Part shown: positions 47,131-58,046 of the stretch, in pieces
Position numbering within the stretch: the first letter of the stretch is position 1
Layout: every line of letters begins with the position of its first letter
NCBI GenBank assembly: GCA_023052935.1
Contig: CM041295.1
Span: 169,624,366 to 169,688,365 of the forward strand
Source: Piezodorus guildinii
Taxonomy: Eukaryota; Arthropoda; Insecta; Hemiptera; Pentatomidae
Direction: 5' to 3'
Length of the DNA stretch: 64,000 nt
Translations under genes and position numbers: made by a program
Notes under the pieces: model-generated
What the model was told of the DNA's origin: nothing
The model's input: the letters and a program-made list of their open reading frames with translations, nothing else
Databases searched by the model: none

Positions 47131-48437
47131 TTAAATATTTTTCAAGGCAGGGATTAGATTTGATACTATATTTGTAAGGAGTGATATAAGCGGCATAACA
47201 AGAGATTTGATTTCGGAGATGAACGATGTCATTAGACTGGTAAGATCTGTGACGTTTGATGGTGGAGGGATATGAGAAATTTGATGTTGAGGAGTTTTTT
47301 GAAGATTAGGTAAACTTTGAGGGATAGATTGTTGTACAATAGATTGAAAAAGTTGAGGAAAAAGTTGTTCCTCGACTTCATGATTCTGGTTTCCACCTCC
47401 AAGCAAGTGGGCAAATGATACGTTAGAATTTACAAGTTTAGATGGTTCTCTTCTGCTTCTGGTTGGTACAGCTGTTTCATTCGGATCCTGAGGTTTTTGG
47501 TATCTGGTTCTGAGTTTCTTGTAGATTTCACATCCCTTGTAGTTAGCCGGGTGGTCCTTGAGGCACAGAGCACATACAGCGGGTGTAGATCTTGATCATG
47601 TACATTCTTCTGTTTTATGCTGTTCACCGCATTTCACACAGCGTGGTATGTGATGGCAATAACTTTTGGTATGACATATGCCTGACAGTTATGACACTGA
47701 ACTATTTCCCTCTTTGTGTAAGGTTTTTCAACTTTTACACGGGTATAGTACAGTCTACTGAGGTCATAGATTTTTTCGACTCCTGCTGATGGTTCCAAGT
47801 CCACGAAGAATAGAGGCAGTGGACTTTTATCTTTTAGAACGTTGGTGACTTGCCTCACTTGGAATCCTAATTCTGTCAGTTCTTCTTTGATAGCTTCAAC
47901 GGGTGTTGAGGAATGTAGGTTTCTGATTACGACCCTTAATGCTCTCTCCTGGCGCAGCTGATAAGTATGAAAGTCAGCTTTGGTCTCAGTCAGATATTTT
48001 ACAATCTTTCTGTAGGTTTCAGCAGTAGTCGGAGATATTTTAGTATCATTGGTTCTACTTATACAATAATAACTATTAGGATCAGTTACTTTGTTTAAAT
48101 GCGCACACATCAGTTTAAAATTTTTAATATTTTTAACAAATATTGGTGGAGGTAGTGGTTCCCTGGGTATAGGAGAAGATTCCATGGTTTCTTTTTCATT
48201 TTGGAGGATCTCAAATGGATTCGGTGTAAAAAACGGGGATTCATCAGTTATTCCTTGTGATGATGTGCTGGGCTGTGGTTCAGATCCTAATGAGGTAGCT
48301 GACGCGGTCGCTGGTGGAATTATTTTTTTATTTTGTTCACGGCGGGGTCTCTGTTTTGTAGGAGACGAGTTAGAACCTGCAGATCTAGATCTTTTACTTG
48401 CAGACTTTGAGGACATGACTTGATGAAAATATCTCAT
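47131..48437 (-). pseudogene. Jockey ORF1 Gag (JkG), one-base deletion
   Basis: Same start as JkA. A missing C near 47675 (ATGACATATG versus ATGACCATATG) shifts the frame inside the first zinc knuckle; the rest of the knuckle region and a slightly shorter tail lie in the next frame to TAA at 47133-47131. Confidence 0.9.
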
Positions 48438-48875
48438 TGATTAAGAAAATAATAATAATAAATAAATAATGAGATAAGAATTAAAGATAAAAGAAAGATA
48501 AGTTAACGAAAAGCAAGCCCGAGCTTGCCGAGCTAGCGGCAATCAGCTGATCAGTGACCCTCCTTTCACTTTTTCGTGATTGTACAAAGTAAATTATAAC
48601 TTTGCTTACCGAAATTTCTCCAATATTCACTGCCGTAGTATTCCTGAGGTCTAGTGATGTTCTCCAGACTGAATTCAAGCGAATTCCTACTGAAAAAAGC
48701 AAAAATCTGAGAGACGATGTAACGTATGACTGTTATCATCGAGCGCATCAGCTGATTATCAACTATTGTTCATATAGAAACAAATTGTAATATATCTCAA
48801 TAAAAATAAAAAAAAAATATTATATCATTATTATATTATATTATTATCATATTGTACCTTTACCTCTGCATTATT

Positions 48876-49226
48876 ATTAAAGAAAGTATAACAGATTAGG
48901 TTTGTTAGATGTGTTAGTTCTCTTTCTCATTTGATAGTAATAATAAATTGCGATCGTATCACTATTGTTTATTTCAGATACAAATTGCTGAAATGTTTGA
49001 GTCATATTTTATCGATACAACTGGTACGATTTTATTTATGGATTTTAAATGAGGTGTGAATCATACTGTTTAAACTGACTGTTTGCTCCCATTTTTAGCA
49101 AAATGGATCAGTCAGAAAAAACATTTTTTTCGCTGTTTTTTGAATTAATTTAAATGGAAAACTATATACCCCGTACTAATTTAAAACAGTGCCTGGTGTT
49201 TTGCATTTTTAAATATACATAATACA
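48876..49226 (+). repeat. direct repeat downstream of JkF, right copy
   Basis: Diverged copy of 39477-39841. About 60 bp of AT-rich DNA separates it from the JkF tail. Confidence 0.75.
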
Positions 49227-49385
49227 TAATTATTATATTGATTAATTGTTGAATCATAGTATTATATTGTTTCTGTACGTCTGCAACACGTAAAGGACCT
49301 AGGTTTCAGTAAATATAAAGATTCTTACTGATTCCGGGCAAACAAACGTGCAAGGTAGTGAACTAACCTAGATCAATGTTCCCCT

Positions 49386-49489
49386 AAAATTTGAAATTTG
49401 TCTGATTCGTAATAAAAGCCAATTTATTAATATTTAAAATATTTGTGAGGTCTTGGCGTTTATTAGGAATCAGACAAATTTCAAATTTT
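49386..49489. repeat. 104-bp hairpin with 37-bp arms
   Basis: Arms 49386-49422 and 49453-49489 pair at 35 of 37 positions around a 30-base loop. No target duplication or coding; a MITE remnant or a transcribed hairpin are both possible. Confidence 0.85.
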
Positions 49490-50031
49490 TAAAGTGATGC
49501 AATTCCAGGTAATTACTGATATGTGACTACTACTGGAGAACCACAACCTTAAAATTGCTCCACTTACTTTTAACTTTTCCATAAAAAATAAGCATTAAGA
49601 TAATGAGCAATAGTTGATTTATTTATATATTTAATTAAATATATACATGTCTTGTATTAGTTTGAAATTTTAGTTATGCAATGCTTCCCAGATAGTAGTC
49701 AATTATTACAGTCAGGTTCTTTTTTTTCTTCATTTTCGTAATACTGAGTTTGGATAGCAGTATTTGGCACGCAATGTACGTGATACAGTGTAGCCAGTGT
49801 AAATATATACCTAATATTTAGAATTATATTTTTAATATTTATTTATCTTTGCCATTGAAATGATTAGACGATGGGGTGGCAACTACTGGCCCAGATCATG
49901 AGCACCCCACAGGTTATTAGACCATCTTTTTGGGTCCCCACTATATTGATGTTAGGTGCGCCCTAAGAGGGTCTACATTTATATATATATATATATTGCT
50001 TGATCATTTCTCGACTATCATGATAATTTAT
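49490..50031. other. no gene recognised; AT microsatellite at about 49978-49995
   Basis: A GC-richer patch at 49860-49970 (GGGTGGCAACTACTGG, GGGTCCCCAC) may be part of an unrecognised repeat. Confidence 0.45.
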
Positions 50032-50299
50032 GTTTTCTACTGTTCTTAGGTATCAGTCAATAAATAAACAATTTTTTTTGTTCAACGTTTCGAGCATTTA
50101 TTGTTCTCATAATCATGCAATTTTAGACAAAATGGTGTCTTAAATAGACATATGTGTAGACCACAAACTTTCATATGTCTATTTAAGACACTATTTTGTC
50201 TAAAATTGCATGATTATGAGAACAATAAATTCTGGAAACGTTGCAAAAATTAAATTGTTTTTTTATTTTATTGACTCAAACCGAAGAATAGTAGAAAAC
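50032..50299. mobile_element. palindrome of two inverted PLE ends (intron-free)
   Basis: Arms 50032-50154 and 50172-50299 are inverted copies around a 17-base spacer. Each arm matches the 3' end of the PLE at 1716-2003 but lacks its 179-bp GT-AG insertion. Both carry the GAGAACAATAAAT segment with CGAAACGTT or GGAAACGTT, the degenerate hammerhead-like piece. Confidence 0.85.
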
Positions 50300-50439
50300 T
50301 TACTGTACTATACTGATTGTACTAAAAACGTTCCTCAGTTGGCTAACAGTGATCTTCAATTTGATCCTTCTCAATCTACATAATTTGTTTTAAGGAATTG
50401 AAAAAAATGAAATAATGTCAAAGAAAAGCGATCAATCTT

Positions 50440-50600
50440 AATAATAATAATATACTTAGCGAACCCTAAGGTTCAATGCCGAAACTACCAATCTTGTTCT
50501 TAAAACTTCAATCTAATGGAAATATTCATGTCTAAGTCCCCGTGAACAAACTTAACACAATCCTCATACTTACTCTTTGGTCAGCCTCTCGGGTGCCAAC
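50440..50600 (-). pseudogene. degenerate RTE LINE 3'-end fragment
   Basis: CTTAGCGAACCCTAAGGTTC and the TAATAATAA run mirror the start of the RTE fragment at 32612-32775; more worn than that copy. Confidence 0.6.
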
Positions 50601-50843
50601 AAATCAGTTCAGCTAACTTACTTTGAAGGATAATGGAATTATCAAAACATGACTATTAACATTTTTATTTTCATAATTTTCGTTTACCTGCATATGAAAC
50701 AATAAAATAAGGGAAGTCGTCGATTCCATTGTTCCACTCATCCATCAATGATTCATTGAACGAGACTTCAAATTCAAACAAAATATTCCTTTTTGTTTAT
50801 TATAAATTACCTATATAAAACAAATTTACTATTTTTTTTTTTT
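50601..50843. other. no gene recognised
   Basis: AT-rich DNA. Confidence 0.5.
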
Positions 50844-51115
50844 GGAGCGGCGGGGTCAAATGGATACAAAACTAATCTACTATTTTCCGGGTCTCAGTTC
50901 GAATTCCGGCTAAGGTAAAATTATTTATTCTGTTATTTCAACCGTGGAAAAACCCTAAGGAGATCCTCCTACGGCATGTCCAACTTCTATAAAGTGGGTA
51001 CCAAATAATTGGTGGGGGGAGGGGGACGTGGCGACTGATCTGTTGGGACAGTTGGAATCTCTAAATGTATTGAAACCAAGACCCTTGATGGGTTGTAGAG
51101 GTACAGGTTTTTTAT
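50844..51115 (+). mobile_element. tRNA-derived SINE, family B
   Basis: Head GGAGCGGCGGGGTCAAATGG, box B-like AGTTCGAATTCCGGC (near 50896), body ATAAAGTGGGTACC, tail ATGGGTTGTAGAGGTACAG. Confidence 0.83.
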
Positions 51116-51277
51116 TAAAATAAAAGGAATGTATGGACCTGTTAACTTAACTACACCACTTTATTTAAATAGCACACCGTTTTAACAAATTTTTCAGCTT
51201 AAATTTCATTTGATCGTTCTAAAATTGATTTTTACTAGATGGTTTATTTTTTCCTATTAAGCTACAATTTATTGAAG
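51116..51277. other. no gene recognised
   Basis: AT-rich DNA. Confidence 0.5.
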
Positions 51278-51367
51278 AGATCTATGTCTGGACGGGTACT
51301 CCAAGAAACTTACACCTCGTCAAAAGATCTATATGGACGGGTACCCGAACAAACTTACACCTCGTCA
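51278..51367. repeat. two tandem copies of a 43-47 bp unit
   Basis: AGATCTATGTCTGGACGGGT at 51278 is repeated as AGATCTATATGGACGGGTAC at 51325; both copies end ACTTACACCTCGTCA. Confidence 0.9.
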
Positions 51368-51699
51368 TTTTAGCTATACGATCGACCATTTAATCTTCCG
51401 TAACAAATACATTGATTTCACTTAAAAAATCTAATAGTCCGGAAATCCCCTCTATTGTCGTAACTATCTGTAGGTTTTGCCTGAAAGAAAAAGAAGGAGT
51501 TAGACTGCCCGAAAGACGTGCTTGGGCGATTGCTACATGTTGAGGTCACTAGTCCTCTAGGTAGGGAGTCCTGAGAAAAGACAACGTGCTCGACACGGTT
51601 TCAACAGAAAAAAAAATATATTAGAAAAGAACCATTGCACGCATATATATTGAGAAAAGGCCTATAAGTATGTTCCACGTTATCTACACTTTTTACTTT
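51368..51699. other. no gene recognised
   Basis: Moderate GC for the window; nothing identifiable. Confidence 0.5.
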
Positions 51700-52250
51700 C
51701 ACTTAGCTATATATATATATAGTAAGGGAAATGCGAGAGTGAAAATTTTCGAATTCCAGTTTTCAACGGAAATATACGTTTTAGGGTCCCCTAAGTCCAA
51801 ATGACCAAGTCCCACAAAAAGGTGTGTGTGTGTGTGTGGTAACTCCCGGGCGAAAACAAAGTCCTGTGAACAAATTTTTTATTGAAGACACCTATAGGCC
51901 CGAGATGTGACAGCAATCTTTTTTAAATTCGGCTGACCGAAAGTGTTACTTTGTACCATGCATTTTGAACCTTTTTATAATTTTCTCAAAAACGGCTCTA
52001 ACAATTTTGATTAAACTCCCTATATCAATGTAAAATTTTATGGGATTTAATATCATGTAGGTTTCATTCTTATTGAAATAGTACAACAGGGCTTAAATGC
52101 CGATAATTTAAATTTTCCTCCTCTAAAATACATTTAATTCCGTAGATTCTATAAAAATAACTATATCATCTTGTTAGAATTGATAATTAACAGCTTAATA
52201 TGCAAGTTGAGCGGATTTAATAAACCACCAAAGGAGAAAACTGAAAAAAA
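51700..52250 (+). repeat. dispersed repeat X, copy 2
   Basis: Begins CTATATATATATATAGTAAGG, then GAAAATTTTCGAATTCCAG, TTTAGGGTCCCCTAAGTCC, a GT run, GGTAACTCCCGGGCG, TTTTCTCAAAAACGGC and GGGCTTAAATGCCGATAA. The same order is found at 63600-64000. Confidence 0.8.
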
Positions 52251-52264
52251 AATTTTTTTGATGC

Positions 52265-53475
52265 AATTGTTTGTTGTTGTTTGGGGTTTTGAGGCGTAAA
52301 ACCCAGGGGTCATAAACGTCTATAGTTCTCTTTAAGTATAAATAAATACAACAAAACTAATAAACTAGGCGTATAATAATTATATAAAATATCAAAAAAA
52401 ATAAATAAATAATTAGAAAAATAAATAAAATAAAAATAAGTTAAATTAAAAGACTATATTTTATTAAATAGTAGGTGACTCTTAAGAAACCTGAACAGCG
52501 CTGAGATATGTTTTTCATTATCGGAGAGTATGAAGGATATATTAGGTATAAGCCCAAATTTGTTTAAACCTGTCCTATAAGAAAGGCATTCTTATATTTG
52601 GGCACTTAGGAGGTGGCTGCTTGGTAATGAGATGAAGATGGGTCATGTTAGTGTGGCCAATCCTTAATCTGGCCAGGATAACTTCCTCTCTGCGGCGTGA
52701 GCAACATGATGAGGACCAAGGCCCCACTTTTGTTTTGACGACTTTCAGTTTGCTAGCAGGACTCTCGTCCCACATGGACTGCCAGGCAGCCGATATTTCC
52801 TTTCGGAGCGGCTGAGACATATCTCGCGGTGTTAGGATAGCTACGTCTTGACCCGGAAGGGTAGGCGCCTGTTTGGCGGCCCTATCCGCCAGCTCATTAC
52901 CAACTATCCTCACATGGCTTGGGATCCAAATAAAGCACACTTTATTTTCTATACTTTCTTTCTATATTCTATACTTTATTTTCACAAAGTCTTTTCTAAT
53001 TATCTTTAGGACGAGAGCTTGGGGAGAGTACATGCTATGTAAACCTTTTAAGGCACTCAGTGAGTCGGTAACTATGGTGATTGAGTGTGAGGAACTGACA
53101 TAGCGTAGTGTAAAGCTGAAACTATTGCTTGAAGATCTGCAGTATAAATGTTACATAGTTTATGTAATTTTATTTTGTGTGTTGAGTTGTGTGTAACGAA
53201 TGAGCAGGCTGTAGATTCTTCTGATTTTGATCCATCTGTATATATTAAAAAGGTATCTGGAAGAGTATGGAGCAGAGTGGTGAATTCATTTTTGTATTCG
53301 GAAGGGAACGTATTGGTTTTGAGTAATCGTGACAAGTCAAGCATAATATTGGGGGGTTTGTGAAGCGATGGAGGGTTTAGAGGTTCTGGTTCGCAGATAG
53401 GTAAGCTTTTAAGGAAATCGATGGCGGAAGACATTCTTTCTGTTAAAGGGAGGGTTGAGTTAGGTTTGTTTCTAG
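52265..53475 (-). mobile_element. RNase H-bearing LINE 3' part (LINE-R2), fused to JkH
   Basis: Minus-strand frame 53611-53072 runs from Jockey sequence through NKPNSTLPLTERMSSAIDFL into a complete-looking RNase H start (IYTDGSKSEESTA, IYTADLQAIVSAL). A second frame 52940-52575 holds WIPSHVRIVGNELADRAAKQ and the KQPPPKC end. The 3' UTR carries GGCGTAAAACCCAGGGGTCA and ends near 52265, as in LINE-R1. The part encoding endonuclease and RT of this family is absent. Confidence 0.82.
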
Positions 53476-56398
53476 GTGGGTTGTATGGATGAGTTGAGCT
53501 GGATAGGGATTGAGCTAGAGGATTAGGATGATTAAATAGGTTCTGGTGGAATTTGGAAAATTTGGATGGAATTAGGTCTGAAATAAATGGAACATTAAGG
53601 TCGTGGTGCAAGGTATTGTTGGAGACATAATAAGGAGCATTTACTATTGTACGGAGGACTTTGGATTGAAAGGATTGAATGGGTTTGATGTTAGTACGTT
53701 TAGCTGTTCCCCACAGTTCAAGTCCGTAGGTCCAGATGGACTTCAGTATTGTCTTGTAGATTAATAATTTGTTGTCAACTGTAAGTTAAGATTTTCTGTT
53801 GAGTAGTCGGTATAACTGTCCGAATCGTCGGTTGAGTTCTTGTCTTTTAAGTCTTGTATGTGGGTTCCAAGTCAATCTTTTTGCTATCAGTAAGCCAAGA
53901 TACCGGACTGTATCTGAGAGAGGAATTGGTAATGAGTTGAAATAAACTGGCGGACAGGATTTTCGTCTAAGAGTAAAGGTTATGTGTTTACATTTGGCTT
54001 CGTTCACCTTTACACGCCAGTTATTACACCAGTGTTCGATAAGGAAAAGGTGTCTCTGAAGGTTTAAGGATGCTGTTTCAGGATTGGAACTAGATGATAG
54101 GATGGCGGTGTCGTCTGCAAAAGTTGCCAGAAAGGTATCAGGATGTGTAGGAATATCAGCAGTGTAAAGGATGTAGAGGACGGGTCCCAAGGAGCTTCCT
54201 TGAGGAACACCGGCCTCAACGGGATAAAGGTTAGAAAATTCTTCACCACAGCGAACTCGGAAGGAACGGTTTGAGAGATAGGATCAGAGACTGGGGTAAA
54301 TGGGTTTTCAGCTTGAAGAGTAATCCAGTGAGCCATACCCGGTCAAATGCTTGCGCAATATCCAAAAACGCACCAGAACAATACTCTTTGCATTCAAGAG
54401 CTGAGGAAATATGGTCTACAACTCGGAGCCCCTGTTGAACTGTGGAATGCTGAGGACGAAATCCAAACTAATGGGATGGAAGATTTTGAGATTCTAATAG
54501 GGGTAGGATACGTTTAAGAAGAAGCCTTTCGACGATTTTTGAGAGGATGGGGAGTAAACTAATAGGCCTGTAGGATGAAGTGTTGTTGGAAGGTTTGCCT
54601 GGTTTTAGAAAAAGAATGATAGTGGAATGTTTCCATAACAGAGGAAAATAGGTGGTGCGTAGGATGCAGTTGTAAATATAAGTAAGGAATATAATAGCTT
54701 TCTGCGGAAGTTGTCGGAGGATCTGGGGAGTAAGGAGATCGTGTCCAGGAGATTTACGGAGGGTCAGTTTTTGGAAAGTTGTGTGGCGAATTCCTCGGCT
54801 TTATCTTCATCAGACGCAGCCCAGGAGTCATCACCACGTCGGAGAGGATGGGAAACTTGATGGTATTTTAGGATCTTTTTCGTGACATTCCACAGGGAAT
54901 TATCACGAGCTGATAGGAATTAAAGGACTGGGAACGGAAGGTCGCCAACTCCCTCTTCGATTGCCTACAATAGAAGTTATAGGAGCGGCGATCTGTTGGG
55001 TGTCGGGTGCGCTGCCATAATGATCTTGCTCGGCGTTTGGTGTGGATGAGGTCTATAATAGGTTGTGGAAAATGATTTTGGTCTGGATTTATATTGGAGT
55101 GTTTAGGTGAGGAAGCAGTCCAGACAGCTTGTTGGATGGCGGTGGTAAAGGAATAGAAGGAATTATCAAGGTCATCTGGGGTTTTGAGGGTTACTCTGAG
55201 GTCAAAATTATCGGTCAGGATTTGGCGGAAAAGGTTCCAGTTGACAGGGCCTCGGATGAATGACGGTGGAATGGGTTTTGGAATTGGAGTGAGAGATACT
55301 TTTAGGATCAGTGGACTATGATCTGAGGATAGTTCATCAAGGCGAGTTACAGACAAGTTGAGGGAGCCTAATCCGCTGTGAATAAAGAAGTCGAGGATTT
55401 CAGGATTGTGGTTAGGATCGGTTGGCCAGTAGGTAGGGGAGTCAGGAGGCAGGATATTAAAACTTCGGGAGTTGAGTGCAGACAGCAAATTTCGTCCCCG
55501 AGAATTCGTGGTTCTGGATCCCCACTGCTGATGCTTAGCGTTTAAGTCTGTACCCAGAATGAAACGATTTCCTAAGGAATCCAGGAAGGATACAAATTCG
55601 GAATTGGAAATGGAATGTATAGGAGGGCAATATGCAGATATGAGGGTTACCGGAAAGGAAAAAGTCTTGATTACTATGGCTGTGGCTTGTAGGAAATCAT
55701 AGGTGGGAAGTGGGAGTAAATGATGAGAGAGGGATTGGTGGACAATGATAGCAGAACCGGCATGGGCTTTGCCGTCTGGGTGGTCAGTACGGTATGTCAT
55801 GTATTGCGGTGTTTTGAAGTACTGTTTAGTCCTTAGTCTTGTTTCAGTTATTAGTGCAACATCGATTGTTTTGTCTTGCAACAACGCTGTCAGTTCGTCA
55901 GTATGATTTCTAACAACATTCGCATTCCAAAGGAAAATGGATAAGGAGTTAGATGAAGTCATTTAAGGATTTTTCAAGGCAGGGATTAGATTTGATACTA
56001 GATTTGTAAGGAGTGATATAAGCGGCATAACAAGAGATTTGATTTCGGAGATGAACGATGTCATTAGACTGGTAAGTTCTGTGACGTTAGATGGTGAAGG
56101 GATATGAGAAATTTGATGTTGAGGAGTTTTTTGAAGATTAGGTAAACTTTGAGGAATAGATTTTTGTACAATAGATTGAGATTGTTGAGGAAAACGTTGT
56201 TCCGGCAGTGCCTCGACTTCATGTTTCCACCTCCAAGCAAGTGGGCAAATGACACGTTAGAATTTACAAGTTTAGATGGTTCTCTTCTGCTTCTGGTTGG
56301 TACAGCTGTTTCATTCGGATCCTGAGGTTTTTGGTATCTGGTTCTGAGTTTCTTGTAGATTTCACATCCCTTGTAGTTAGCCGGGTGGTTCTTGAGTA
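53476..56398 (-). mobile_element. Jockey LINE fragment (JkH) inside a LINE mosaic
   Basis: Contains the Gag C-terminus (56398-55966, 7-bp deletion near 56222), TAAATG, ORF2 from 55962 with an intact endonuclease to about 54868, then RT with deletions near 54770 and 54290. FADD is kept (near 54110) and a stop lies near 53787. It ends inside the ORF2 C-terminus (HPYNPPR), where LINE-R2 begins, and inside the third Gag zinc knuckle on the other side. Confidence 0.88.
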
Positions 56399-56419
56399 TC
56401 AGCTGTTCAATCAGGTTTG

Positions 56420-58025
56420 TTTCTAAAAGCATTTGTCAATTTTGGTTTAAATATGGAGCTATGGGTAGAATTATCAGGTTGGAGAATTAGTTTCGATATG
56501 TAGTTCACAGCTAGTTTTTTTTTCTAAATAAAAGCGGAGGTATACCTGCTTCGGCGCATAAACTAAGAACTGGGCTTTTTCGGAAGGCTCCGGTTGCGTT
56601 TCTGATGCCCATATGGTGCAATGTATATAGCTTATTTAGAGTACGAAAACGAGCCGATCCATAAACAAAGCATGCATGATCTAATTTGGAACAAACTAAA
56701 TGTTGGTAGATCTTAAACATCGTAGAGCGATCGGATCCCAGGAAGTATTGCTAAGGTATCTTAATATAGTAAGTTTTTTTGTTGTAGCCGATTTAAGTGC
56801 TGAAACATGTAGTTCCCATGATAGTCTTTTATCGAACATCAACCCCAAAAATGTATGACTATTTGTATAAAGAATGGGAGAATTTCCGAGGTAAAGTGTA
56901 GGGGAGGCGGGAGTATTTCTTTTCCTGCTGAAATGTAGAGCTCTGGTTTTTTTCGGAGGAGAATTCGAGATTAATGGAATGTGACCAGTTGTTGATGCGA
57001 TTAATAGCGTCTTGTAGCTTGTGCTGTATAGTAGTAACGTTTCCACAACGGCAGGCAATGGCGAAGTCATCTGCGAAAAGCATCGGTTTGACACCTCGAG
57101 GTAGGTTGAGCCCCAGTTCGTTGATAGCGAGGCAAAACAAAGTCGGACTAAGCACACAGCCTTGTGGGACTCCGTTTATCTGTTCTTGGTTCGCAGATGG
57201 TCCGCATCCTATCCTAATTCTAAAGAAACGATGTTGAAGGAATTCCCGTATGTAATGGAATAGATGACCATGTATCCCATTGGACGAGAGTTTGCTGAGG
57301 ATCACTGAATGGTTAATGTTATCAAAAGCTTTTGTCATGTCGAAGAATATGGCTATTAGTTGTGGGGAATTGATAAAAGCGTATTGGATTTCGGTTTCTA
57401 GTGTGATTAGGTGATCAACTGTGCAGTGGCCTTTGCAGAATCCAGATTGAAATGGTTGAAGCAAGTTGTTGTTTTCTATCGTCCACATCAGTCTTTTGTT
57501 TACTATACGCTCCATAATTTTGCTCAAACAACTAGTGAGGAATATGGGGCGATAGCTGTTATTAAACGCTTATCTTTTTCATTTTTTGGAATAGGGATGA
57601 CAAATGAGTGACGCCAGAAATTCGGAAATTGTCCCGTGGACCAAACATGATTATAATAATTAAGCAGCCATGTAAGCGTATTGCTAGGTAGATGTTTAAT
57701 CATGTCATAATGGATCAGATCGGGGCCAGGGGTGGATCCTTTCACGGAGGACAGAGTATTTTTTAGTTCCCACTTTGAGAACGGGATATTATAATCGGTG
57801 GAGTCATCATGTATACCTCTATTTACATAATCTATGACTTCACAATCGTTATTGCTTGAACCAGAGGTGTAGATTTCAGAAAATAAATTGCCAAAAGCAT
57901 CTGCGACGGTTTTAGGATCGTCGGAGAGTTGTCCATTGATGAGGATGGTGTAACGTGTTGACGAAGAGGATTTAGTGATCTTACGAATTTTTTTCCAGAT
58001 TTGAGTTGACGTCGTTGACGAATTT
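56420..58025 (-). pseudogene. I/Jockey-group LINE reverse transcriptase fragment
   Basis: Minus strand, several frames: TSTQIWKKIRKITKSSSS start (near 58020), GSTPGPDLIHYDMIKHLP, then 57527-56859 with FFDMTKAFDNINHSVIL, GVPQGCVLSPTLF and the catalytic LFADDFAIA, then 56720-56511 with the RT C-terminal region (KLDHACFVYGSA, AEAGIPPLLFRKKN). A stop near 56418 ends it. No endonuclease or RNase H is left. It is not the same family as JkA-JkH. Confidence 0.83.
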
Positions 58026-58046
58026 ATGGTATATCGTCTTACAATC

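Larger units (their letters stand above)
44611..48761 (-). mobile_element. Jockey LINE, full-length ends with internal deletion (JkG), nested in JkF
   Basis: Flanked by a perfect 14-bp target duplication ACTATTGTTCATAT (44597-44610, 48762-48775). Poly(T) at the left marks the 3' end; the 5' leader (48438-48761) matches JkA. Near-identical to JkA elsewhere, so it belongs to the youngest group and is younger than JkF. Confidence 0.94.
39842..48817 (+). mobile_element. Jockey LINE, full length, defective (JkF), interrupted by JkG
   Basis: Runs 39842-44610 and, after the JkG insertion, 48776-48817 (the tail ...CAAATTGTAATATATCTC and poly(A)). It is a diverged subfamily: the 5' leader is only distantly similar to JkE, with GTAAGT near 39999. 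The 3' UTR contains a variant of the GC-rich block near 44290-44325. Confidence 0.87.
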
